Of a DNA stretch of 5,288 nt, positions 1 to 5,188 are shown piece by piece. The DNA comes from Saprospiraceae bacterium (GTDB lineage Bacteria > Bacteroidota > Bacteroidia > Chitinophagales > Saprospiraceae), in assembly GCA_022842255.1 (NCBI GenBank), contig JALHPW010000392.1, positions 1-5,288 of the forward strand. Reading direction: 5' to 3'. The notes under the pieces were generated by a model. That model searched no databases. It was not told where the DNA came from and saw nothing but the letters and a program-made list of their open reading frames with translations. Numbering within the stretch: the first letter of the stretch is position 1; every line of letters begins with the position of its first letter. Position numbers and translations under genes: made by a program.

Positions 1-1
1 G

Positions 2-1147
2 AATGGGTTACCCGATAGCACTTTCGGTCAGAATGGATGGGTGGCCCACAGCTTCTCCCCGGTAGAAATAATCGCATTGCCCAATGGCAGAATTATTGTT
101 GCGGGTGACAGAACCAATGACCCCGTAGAGGGCATAGTTGTCAGAGTATACCAAGCCGATGGGACTCTTGATTCCACTTTTTCACAAGATGGAATCTTCA
201 GCTACCTCTCTCCTACCACCTTCAACAAGCTCAGTTCCGCTAAAGTCCAACCAGATGGCAAAATTCTGTTGGCAGGTATTGCCGAAATATTCGATTCAAC
301 TAAGTTGTTTCTTTTCCGCCTTACCGAAAATGGAACTTTCGATCAAACATTTGGCAACAACGGGTTTATCATAGAATCAATAAATCAATATGATGGGGCT
401 TGTGGACTGGCCGTCCAGCCAGATGGAAAAATCATCCTGACCGGTTCTTCATTACATCTGGGACAACAACGGACAGGAGTGATATTACGATACTTGCCAG
501 ATGGCACACGAGACCCATCTTTTGGTGTCGGCGGCCTTCGCATAACCCCTGAGTTTTCAAGGGCAATGGATGTGTTGGTCAGACCATCAGGGGAAACCTT
601 GATCTTAGGTGAATTCTTCACCGTCATTACTTTTACTGAGGACACCTCTGAGGTTTCTTTGCTGATGTTGCGACCTGATGGAACACGGGATTCCACTTTC
701 GGTGATCACGGGATTTTTAAATTACCAATGATTAGTTCCTGGTTCGGGGCTATGGCTATGGTTCCGCTGGCCGACAATAAAGTAGCCATCGGCAGGCTCA
801 GTTATCTAGAAAAGAAGCCAGTTATCATCCAACAGGTCATCTTGAATCTCAACGTCGGCACTTTAAATCCGGCATTCGGGCTCCAAGAGCGCGCTCTTAT
901 ATACCCCAACCCTATTGCCGAGCAATTTACCCTTCGTTTTGCTCTGCATTCCCCCGAAAAGGTCACCATTGACCTTTTCGACATGACCGGGAAACTAATA
1001 AAACGCCTGGCTCAGGAACAACTTTTCGTTGCCGGAGAACACAACGAGTCATTCTCCATTGGGCAAGAAATGCCTTCCGGGAATTACATCTTGGCCATTT
1101 CACTCCAGGGAAAAACGGTATCTAACGTACAAATCGTGAAAAAATAA
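2..1147 (+). CDS. Secreted delta-60 repeat (DUF5122) protein with T9SS sorting tail, 5' end missing
   Basis: The reading frame is open to the left edge, so the true start lies outside the window; the GTG at 41 is internal, because the 13 residues before it (NGLPDSTFGQNGW...) are already a repeat unit. The visible 381 residues contain about six degenerate repeats in which a D-G-T-x-D-x-x-F-G-x-x-G segment alternates with a P-D-G-K-I-x-x-x-G strand. Counting from the GTG, the first type lies near residues 39-51, 96-108, 153-165, 212-224 and 272-280, and the second near 14-22, 71-79, 127-135, 181-190 and 243-251. This is the delta-60 / DUF5122 beta-propeller-like pattern. From about residue 285 a YPNP motif opens a C-terminal domain with FDMTGKLIK and PSGNYIL, ending in KK: the type IX sorting tail (Por_Secre_tail), cleaved on export through the Bacteroidota outer membrane. 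The protein is therefore probably cell-surface or extracellular. Its ligand or role cannot be read from sequence. Confidence 0.9.
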   Translation, partial: NGLPDSTFGQNGWVAHSFSPVEIIALPNGRIIVAGDRTNDPVEGIVVRVYQADGTLDSTFSQDGIFSYLSPTTFNKLSSAKVQPDGKILLAGIAEIFDSTKLFLFRLTENGTFDQTFGNNGFIIESINQYDGACGLAVQPDGKIILTGSSLHLGQQRTGVILRYLPDGTRDPSFGVGGLRITPEFSRAMDVLVRPSGETLILGEFFTVITFTEDTSEVSLLMLRPDGTRDSTFGDHGIFKLPMISSWFGAMAMVPLADNKVAIGRLSYLEKKPVIIQQVILNLNVGTLNPAFGLQERALIYPNPIAEQFTLRFALHSPEKVTIDLFDMTGKLIKRLAQEQLFVAGEHNESFSIGQEMPSGNYILAISLQGKTVSNVQIVKK

Positions 1148-1155
1148 GCAAGAGA

Positions 1156-1200
1156 AAACCCGTTTTGCGACTTAAAATCGCAAGATGGGTTTGTTATTTT
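1156..1200 (+). terminator. Strong hairpin terminator between convergent genes
   Basis: Bases 1156-1170 pair with 1178-1192 along all 15 positions, with two G-T wobbles (G1162-T1186 and T1164-G1184), around a 7-base loop (CTTAAAA). The + strand continues as GTTATTTT. The hairpin starts 8 bases after the stop of the delta-60 gene and ends 7 bases before the stop of the permease gene on the other strand. Read on the - strand, the wobbles become A-C mismatches and the following sequence is T-rich (TTTTCTC). It may therefore work in both directions, but it is best formed for the + transcript. Confidence 0.75.
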
Positions 1201-2306
1201 CACGCCCGCTTTCGGTAAGTCCAAACTGCCAACGCATTCACGGTAGCTGCATACCCCAGCACTGTGTAAAAATTGGTTTTTATGTCCTCAAAACCGGCAC
1301 CCTTCAAAAGTACAAGCCGCATAAATTCTACGAAATAAGACACCGGGTTGAGTTTGTTCAGCCATTGCGCCCATTCCGGCATACTGCTCGCGGGGGTGAA
1401 AAGCCCGCTCATCAGGATAAAAATGATGAGGAAAAACCAGGCGGTGAACATGGCCTGTTGCTGCGAATCAGCAAAATTGGAAATCAGGAAACCAAGCCCC
1501 ATCATGCATGGCGTAAACAAGGCAGTATAGGCAAAAACCAACCCCAGGCTGCCCAACATCGGCGTGTCGAACACCAATTTCCCTACCGTAAGCCCGATGG
1601 TCATCATCACCAGGGAGAGCAGCCAGAAGGGCAAGAGCTTGCCGAGGATGAACTGCCATTTTTTTACCGGCGTAACATTCAACTGCTCTATGGTACCGAT
1701 TTCACGCTCCCGAACGATGTTGAGTCCAGTAAGAAAGCAGATGATGAGCGAAACGATGGTCCCCAAAATGCCCGGCACCATAAAGGTTTTGTAGTCGAGT
1801 CGAGGGTTGTACCAATTGCTGTAGACGGTGGACGGTGCATGGTTCACGGTGGACGGTGTATTCTCTTCCACCATTTCCAAATTGAAATCCCGGATGATAC
1901 TTTGCGCATATCCCATGCCCAGGCCAGCTTTGGTGGCGTTGATGGCATTGGCATTGAGCGAAAGTGCGGCGGTGTTTTCCCGGACCAGGTCGCGCTCGAA
2001 GTTCAGCGGGATTTCCATGATCAGGTCGGCCCGGTCGTCGCTCATTTGGTGGTCTGCCATGGCCGCGGTGGGCAACTGGTTGATTTTGAAATACCCGGAT
2101 GCGCCCATTTTTGCCACCAATTGCCGCGAAGCGGGCGAATGGTCGTGGTCGACCACCGCGAGCGCCAGGTTTTTGACCTCGTAATTGGCCGCGAAGGAGA
2201 GCAGGAGTGTTTGAACCACTGGCATCACCAGCAGCAGGGGCAGCATGGTTTTGTTGCGGAAGATTTGGAGAAATTCCTTTTGGACGAGAAAGAGGACGGT
2301 GCGCAT
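1200..2306 (-). CDS. ABC-2 type transporter permease (YhhJ/YbhR-like)
   Basis: This 368-residue inner-membrane protein is close to the usual length for this permease family, which pairs with an ABC ATPase for drug or small-molecule export. The architecture is typical. A cytoplasmic N-terminus (QKEFLQIFRNKT, residues 9-20) is followed by TM1 at about 21-40. A large extracytoplasmic domain covers about 41-175, ending in WYNPRLDYKTFMVPG. Five more membrane segments lie near 176-197, 226-246, 252-275, 283-303 and 344-363. The signature NIVREREIGTIEQLNVTPV (196-214) and the stretch MSGLFTPASSMPEWAQWLN (299-317) are family hallmarks. The ATG at 2306 places the N-terminus as expected; no Shine-Dalgarno is seen. 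No ATPase, HlyD-like or TolC-like gene is adjacent, so partners must be encoded elsewhere. A heptamer repeat encodes residues 151-164 just before the WYNP motif. The substrate is unknown. Confidence 0.93.
   Translation of the reverse strand: MRTVLFLVQKEFLQIFRNKTMLPLLLVMPVVQTLLLSFAANYEVKNLALAVVDHDHSPASRQLVAKMGASGYFKINQLPTAAMADHQMSDDRADLIMEIPLNFERDLVRENTAALSLNANAINATKAGLGMGYAQSIIRDFNLEMVEENTPSTVNHAPSTVYSNWYNPRLDYKTFMVPGILGTIVSLIICFLTGLNIVREREIGTIEQLNVTPVKKWQFILGKLLPFWLLSLVMMTIGLTVGKLVFDTPMLGSLGLVFAYTALFTPCMMGLGFLISNFADSQQQAMFTAWFFLIIFILMSGLFTPASSMPEWAQWLNKLNPVSYFVEFMRLVLLKGAGFEDIKTNFYTVLGYAATVNALAVWTYRKRA
1824..1858. repeat. Heptanucleotide tandem repeat inside the permease gene
   Basis: Five heptamers lie in tandem: GACGGTG, GACGGTG, CATGGTT, CACGGTG, GACGGTG. 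Two 13-bp identical cores (1825-1837 and 1846-1858) are 21 bp apart. In the permease frame they encode a 7-residue repeat (PSTVNHA then PSTVYSN) in the extracytoplasmic domain. A change of three units keeps the frame, while a change of one or two would shift it. Confidence 0.85.
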
Positions 2307-2334
2307 GGGTGAAACAAAATAGGGCGGTTGGGGG

Positions 2335-2359
2335 ACCTTTGGATTTCAGCCACAAAGGT
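2335..2359. repeat. Short inverted repeat at the permease promoter/leader
   Basis: ACCTTTG (2335-2341) and CAAAGGT (2353-2359) are perfect 7-bp arms separated by 11 bases. On the - strand one arm overlaps the candidate -7 element and the other falls at the start of the predicted leader. It could be a second protein site or a weak 5' hairpin, or it may be chance. Confidence 0.3.
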
Positions 2360-2384
2360 GCATAAATCAGATGGTTTAACCAAA
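2353..2384 (-). promoter_or_regulatory. Candidate promoter of the ABC permease
   Basis: On the - strand TTTG (2384-2381) is followed after 20 bases by CACCTTTG (2360-2353). This matches the Bacteroidota pattern TTTG-N~19-TAnnTTTG except for C in place of the first T of the -7 element. It would start transcription near 2346 and give a leader of about 40 bases before the ATG at 2306. Its -33 TTTG lies within the palindrome at 2375-2392, which suggests repression. This is pattern matching only. Confidence 0.4.
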
Positions 2385-2392
2385 TGGTTAAA
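2375..2392. promoter_or_regulatory. Palindromic operator-like site upstream of the permease
   Basis: TTTAACC-AAAT-GGTTAAA is a perfect 7-bp inverted repeat with a 4-bp spacer. It lies about 70 bases upstream of the permease ATG and covers the -33 element of the candidate promoter. Size and symmetry fit a dimeric repressor such as a TetR family protein, a class that commonly controls exporter genes. No regulator gene is in the window, so the binding protein is unknown. Confidence 0.45.
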
Positions 2393-2452
2393 TATAGATT
2401 TGACACAGAAAACTTGAAAACTCAAACTTGACTAAGAGCAACCCTCTTAAAA

Positions 2453-2489
2453 TTTCATCAATCAAAGTACGCTTGCATCTGTATGTTTG
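2453..2489 (+). promoter_or_regulatory. Possible promoter of the class V PLP enzyme gene
   Basis: TATGTTTG at 2482-2489 matches the Bacteroidota -7 consensus TAnnTTTG. It lies 50 bases before the ATG at 2540, implying a leader of about 43 bases. The -33 side is weak: only TTTC (2453-2456), with a long spacing of 25 bases. The remaining sequence between the two divergent genes (2393-2539) shows no gene. Confidence 0.35.
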
Positions 2490-2539
2490 TGTCTGCCGGA
2501 AAACGCCATCCTAAACGCTAAACTTTCATCTTGCTCCCT

Positions 2540-3808
2540 ATGTCTGACCGTCGTTCCTTCATTCGCCAGTCCGCCGCCCTGCTCGGCGCCTTTGCCTTGC
2601 ACCAGAATATTGCGCAAGCATTCCCCGACGTAAAACCCTCCACCATCCGCCTTAATCCCGCCACTGATGACGACGATTTTTGGCGACAAATCCGGCTCGC
2701 TTACGCCGCCAGCCCGAACATCATCAACCTCAACAACGGCGGGGTGAGCCCTTCGCCTAGGGCCACGATGGACGCGGTGGATTATTACAACCGGATGAGT
2801 TGCGAAGCCCCATCTTATTATATGTGGCGCATCCTTGACCAAGATCGAGAGCCGCTGCGCGAAAACCTGGCCATGCTCGCAGGAGCCAGTCCCGAGGAAA
2901 TAGCCATCAACCGCAACGCTACGGAAGCGCTGAACACCATCATTTTTGGACTGAATTTGAAAGCCGGCGATGAGGTGGTTTTGTCCAAATACGACTACCC
3001 CAATATGATCAACGCCTGGAAACAGCGCGAAAAAAGAGACGGAATCAAACTCGTCTGGGTGGACCCGGAACTGCCCTCCACCGATGAAGATTACCTCACC
3101 AAGGTGTACAAGGAAAAATTCAGCCCCAAAACCAAAATCGTGCATATCACGCACATTATCAATTGGAACGGACAAATTCTGCCCGCCCGCCGCATCGCGG
3201 ATGAAGCGCACAAACAAGGGATTGAAGTGTTGTTGGATGCCGCCCACTCCTTTGCGGTGCTCGATTACAAAATCCCGGATCTGGGTTGCGATTATTGGGG
3301 CACGAGTTTGCACAAATTCCTCTGCGGACCCTTGGGTTCTGGGATGATGTGGGTCAAAAAGGAAAAAATCGCCGGCATTTTGCCGCTGTTGTCCAGTCCC
3401 GACCCCAGCAGTGCCGACATCCGCAAATTTGAAAACCTGGGCACCCGGAGTTTCCCCATCGAGATGGGCATCGGTTACTCTTTGGACCTGCACAACCTCA
3501 TTGGTTCAAAGCGCAAACAAGAGCGCCTGCATTTCCTGAAAAACTACTGGATGAGCCGGGTAGAGGACGTACCTGGAATCAAGTTTTATACTTCTCCCAA
3601 CCCAAAATGGAGCTGTGCAATTGGCAATTTTGGCTTCGAGGGCAAAAAACCGGGGGAAATTGCCGAAAAACTGTTCAACCAGTATAAAATCCACACGGTA
3701 TCCATCGAATGGGAAAAAATCAGTGGCGTGCGGGTCACACCCAATGTGTACACCACTACGGATGAACTGGATAAGTTGGTAAAGGCGGTGCGGGGGATGG
3801 GGGTTTGA
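2540..3808 (+). CDS. Tat-exported class V aminotransferase-fold PLP enzyme (isopenicillin N epimerase-like)
   Basis: The product has 422 residues, usual for class V PLP enzymes plus a signal. The ATG at 2540 is chosen over the in-frame TTG at 2531 because it starts MSDRRSFIRQSAALLGAFAL, a twin-arginine signal (RRSFI plus hydrophobic stretch) with a likely cut after AQA at about residue 27. Numbered from this ATG, the core follows the fold: NNGG (65-68), NRNATEALN (125-133) near the PLP phosphate, YDYPN (151-155), then LLDAAHSF with Asp233 for the pyridine nitrogen and His236. SLHKFLCGPLGSG carries Lys259 as the PLP Schiff-base lysine, GT lies at 301-302, and GVRVTPNVYTT carries Arg398, likely binding the substrate carboxylate. 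All key residues are present, so it should be active. The closest named relatives by motif are CefD-like epimerases, but this is a family label; the real substrate and even the reaction (transamination, epimerisation, lyase) are not determined. The last codons overlap the first unit of the 18-bp array. Confidence 0.9.
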   Translation: MSDRRSFIRQSAALLGAFALHQNIAQAFPDVKPSTIRLNPATDDDDFWRQIRLAYAASPNIINLNNGGVSPSPRATMDAVDYYNRMSCEAPSYYMWRILDQDREPLRENLAMLAGASPEEIAINRNATEALNTIIFGLNLKAGDEVVLSKYDYPNMINAWKQREKRDGIKLVWVDPELPSTDEDYLTKVYKEKFSPKTKIVHITHIINWNGQILPARRIADEAHKQGIEVLLDAAHSFAVLDYKIPDLGCDYWGTSLHKFLCGPLGSGMMWVKKEKIAGILPLLSSPDPSSADIRKFENLGTRSFPIEMGIGYSLDLHNLIGSKRKQERLHFLKNYWMSRVEDVPGIKFYTSPNPKWSCAIGNFGFEGKKPGEIAEKLFNQYKIHTVSIEWEKISGVRVTPNVYTTTDELDKLVKAVRGMGV

Positions 3809-3872
3809 TTTGTTTGAAGGGTTTGATTTGTTTGAAGGGTTTGATTTGTTTGAAGGGTTTGATTTGTTTGGC
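3801..3872. repeat. Left array: four tandem copies of an 18-bp unit
   Basis: The unit GGGTTTGATTTGTTTGAA is repeated at 3801-3818, 3819-3836, 3837-3854 and 3855-3872. The first three copies are identical and the fourth differs only in its last two bases (GC). There are no spacers. The first copy contains the TGA stop (3806-3808) of the class V enzyme gene. The array is inverted relative to the one at 4309-4365. Confidence 0.97.
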
Positions 3873-3905
3873 AAGTTTCTTAACTTTGAATAAACAAACC
3901 AAACC
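3856..3905. repeat. Local inverted repeat around the -7 element of the small gene
   Basis: Bases 3856-3870, inside the fourth repeat copy, match the reverse complement of 3891-3905 at 13 of 15 positions. The 20-base interval holds TAACTTTG. The right arm looks like a degenerate single copy of the 18-bp unit in the opposite orientation. In a transcript reading through from the enzyme gene this hairpin would compete with the long-range pairing to 4309-4365. Confidence 0.55.
3858..3888 (+). promoter_or_regulatory. Promoter of the four-helix-bundle gene, -33 supplied by the repeat
   Basis: TTTG (3858-3861), within the fourth repeat copy, is followed after 19 bases by TAACTTTG (3881-3888). Both elements and the spacing fit the Bacteroidota consensus TTTG-N19-TAnnTTTG exactly. 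Transcription would start near 3893-3895 and leave a leader of about 20 bases before the ATG at 3913. Such a transcript would lack the left array. Confidence 0.6.
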
Positions 3906-3912
3906 TTGACTT

Positions 3913-4305
3913 ATGACCATTGAAAAATTTGAAGACTTAATTATCTGGCAATTGGGCAGAGACCTTGCTAAAGAAATTTATGGATTGACAAAATCTGATT
4001 GTTGGAAAGAAGATTATGAGTTTAGGAGTCAAATCAGAAACTCCTCTGGCTCTGTGCCCGACAACATATCCGAAGGATTTGAACGTGAAGGCAACAATGA
4101 GTTCGTAAATTTCCTTAGTATCGCTAAAGGGTCATGTGGTGAATGTCGTTCACAAATTTATCGCGCTTACGATCGCCAATATTTGAGCAAAGAACAACTA
4201 GATTATTTCGTTGGAAAAACTTCAATTTTGTGCTCCAAAATTCACAACACCATCGTAAAGATTAATGCTTCTGGATTCAAGGGAACAAAATTTAGGAGGC
4301 CGTAA
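3913..4305 (+). CDS. Four-helix-bundle protein of the 23S rRNA intervening sequence (IVP/S23) family
   Basis: The 130 residues show the family's conserved blocks: FEDLIIWQ (6-13), QIRNSSGSVPDNISEGFER (40-58) and EFVNFLSIAKGSCGE (63-77). A last helix with LSKEQLDYF follows (91-99), and the tail is basic (GFKGTKFRRP). Length is typical for the family, perhaps with a few extra C-terminal residues. Members were first seen encoded in intervening sequences of 23S rRNA genes and also occur elsewhere as orphans; Avd of diversity-generating retroelements is a structural relative. Nucleic-acid binding is plausible, but no clear biochemical role is established for the orphans. The gene is visibly more AT-rich than its neighbours, has its own consensus-like promoter, and sits between inverted 18-bp arrays. 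It starts at ATG 3913 without a Shine-Dalgarno. Its stop (TAA 4303-4305) is followed by an open frame, in phase, into the next gene's ATG. Confidence 0.92.
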   Translation: MTIEKFEDLIIWQLGRDLAKEIYGLTKSDCWKEDYEFRSQIRNSSGSVPDNISEGFEREGNNEFVNFLSIAKGSCGECRSQIYRAYDRQYLSKEQLDYFVGKTSILCSKIHNTIVKINASGFKGTKFRRP

Positions 4306-4308
4306 CCA

Positions 4309-4365
4309 CCCTTCAAACGATTCAAACCCTTCAAACAACTCAAACCCCTCAAACAATTCAAACCC
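4309..4365. repeat. Right array: three inverted copies of the 18-bp unit plus CCC
   Basis: After CCC at 4309-4311 come TTCAAACGATTCAAACCC (4312-4329), TTCAAACAACTCAAACCC (4330-4347) and CTCAAACAATTCAAACCC (4348-4365). These are reverse complements of the left unit, with one or two differences each, mostly at the central positions. The array ends on the base before the ATG of the paaG-like gene, so it fills the whole ribosome-binding region. Confidence 0.95.
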
Positions 4366-5142
4366 ATGCAACACATACAATTCACCACAGAAAACGCCGT
4401 AGCACGCATCACGTTCAACCGCCCCCAAGTGTTCAATTCCATGCACCATGCCATGCGGATGGAAATCCTGGAGGCGCTGGATGTCTGCGAAAAAGACGCC
4501 AGCATCCGTGCGGTTTATATCACCGGAACGGGAAAGGCCTTTTGCGCTGGAGAGGACTTACAGGAAGTGACAGACCCCATCGGGCCATCGCTGACCGAGA
4601 TTATCTCGACGGGTTACAACCCTATTGTATTGAAAATCAGGAATTTGGACAAACCAGTGGTGGCTGCCGTCAATGGCGTGGCCGCAGGCGCGGGGGCAAA
4701 CATCGCCCTGGCTTGCGACATCACCGTAGCCACTGAATCGGCCTCCTTTACACAAGCGTTTTCTAAAATTGGACTTATACCAGATTCGGGCGGCACCTGG
4801 ACTTTGCCCAGGCTCGTGGGTTTTCAACGCGCCACTGCCCTGATGATGTTGTCCGACAAGGTTTCGGCCACCGAAGCCGCGGCCATGGGCATGATTTGGA
4901 AAGTTTTTCCCGACGAGGCCTTCGCCGCCGACAGCCTGAAACTAGCCGAAACCCTGGCACAGATGCCCACCCGAGGACTGGCACTGACCAAACAGGCCCT
5001 GAACCAGAGTTTCTCGAACGATTTCAGCGCGCAAGCCGCTGTGGAAGACAAATTGCAAACCCTAGCCGGACAAACACAGGATTACCGAGAAGGCGTGGCG
5101 GCGTTTTTGGAAAAGCGGAAGCCGGTGTTTAAGGGAGAATAG
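4366..5142 (+). CDS. paaG: Enoyl-CoA hydratase/isomerase family, PaaG-like (epoxyphenylacetyl-CoA isomerase)
   Basis: The 258 residues form a full-length crotonase-fold protein. FNRPQVFNS (17-25), AFCAGEDL (58-65) and NGVAAGAGA (103-111) are the CoA-binding and oxyanion-hole regions. The match to PaaG is specific: YNPIVLKI (84-91), AFSKIGLIPDSGGTW (131-145) and the C-terminal DYREGVAAFLEKRKPVFKG (239-257). Asp140 in IPDSGG corresponds to the catalytic aspartate of PaaG isomerases. The first glutamate of true hydratases is replaced, with Asn112 in GAGANIALACD. PaaG converts ring-1,2-epoxyphenylacetyl-CoA to the oxepin and also isomerises double bonds in aerobic phenylacetate breakdown, in the cytoplasm. 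No other paa gene is visible, so a general fatty-acyl isomerase role remains possible. The ATG at 4366 is set by family alignment and directly follows the right repeat array; no separate promoter was found, and co-transcription with the gene upstream is possible. Confidence 0.88.
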   Translation: MQHIQFTTENAVARITFNRPQVFNSMHHAMRMEILEALDVCEKDASIRAVYITGTGKAFCAGEDLQEVTDPIGPSLTEIISTGYNPIVLKIRNLDKPVVAAVNGVAAGAGANIALACDITVATESASFTQAFSKIGLIPDSGGTWTLPRLVGFQRATALMMLSDKVSATEAAAMGMIWKVFPDEAFAADSLKLAETLAQMPTRGLALTKQALNQSFSNDFSAQAAVEDKLQTLAGQTQDYREGVAAFLEKRKPVFKGE

Positions 5143-5149
5143 TAGGCTC

Positions 5150-5188
5150 AAGGGTTGATGGAAGTTTATAAGGTTGATGAAGGTTTAT
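5150..5188. repeat. Two imperfect ~19-bp direct repeats after paaG
   Basis: AAGGGTTGATGGAAGTTTAT (5150-5169) is followed directly by AAGGTTGATGAAGGTTTAT (5170-5188). They differ by one indel and two substitutions. They begin 8 bases after the paaG stop. The sequence is unrelated to the 18-bp unit at 3801 but similar in style. Confidence 0.7.

Larger units (their letters stand above)
3801..4365 (+). other. Putative IVS-like cassette: four-helix-bundle gene bounded by 57-bp inverted repeats
   Basis: Bases 3801-3857 align with the reverse complement of 4309-4365 without gaps at 52 of 57 positions. This makes a potential long stem whose loop holds the promoter and the whole four-helix-bundle gene. 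One edge coincides with the stop region of the upstream enzyme and the other with the start codon of the downstream one. The shape recalls rRNA intervening sequences, but there is no rRNA here. No transposase is present and no target duplication was recognised. Whether it is or was mobile is inference. Confidence 0.6.

Noticed and set aside
41..43. GTG as the start of the delta-60 gene
   Set aside because: The frame upstream is open to the window edge and encodes another repeat unit, so the gene begins outside.
1185..2312. Long + strand open frame opposite the permease
   Set aside because: The product is rich in H, Q and G with no recognisable domain, while the - strand frame gives a full membrane protein with family signatures. 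It is an antisense shadow.
2531..2539. TTG start for the class V enzyme
   Set aside because: The ATG nine bases later gives a standard Tat signal start, and the extra three residues add nothing.
2462..3493. Long - strand open frame opposite the class V enzyme
   Set aside because: It has no domain pattern and lies opposite a complete enzyme whose catalytic motifs are all present.
3506..3874. - strand frame starting with repeated NPSNKS residues
   Set aside because: The repeat peptide is just the left 18-bp array read backwards, and the rest lies antisense to the class V enzyme.
3913..4305. Avd of a diversity-generating retroelement
   Set aside because: The family is related, but no reverse transcriptase, template repeat or variable repeat is in the window.
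3801..4365. CRISPR array
   Set aside because: The 18-bp units are directly adjacent with no spacers, and a protein gene separates the two arrays.
3801..4365. A true 23S rRNA intervening sequence
   Set aside because: No rRNA sequence flanks the cassette; both neighbours are clear protein genes.
4222..4505. - strand frames with FEG/LFEG repeats
   Set aside because: They read the right array in reverse and run antisense into paaG; no family match is seen.
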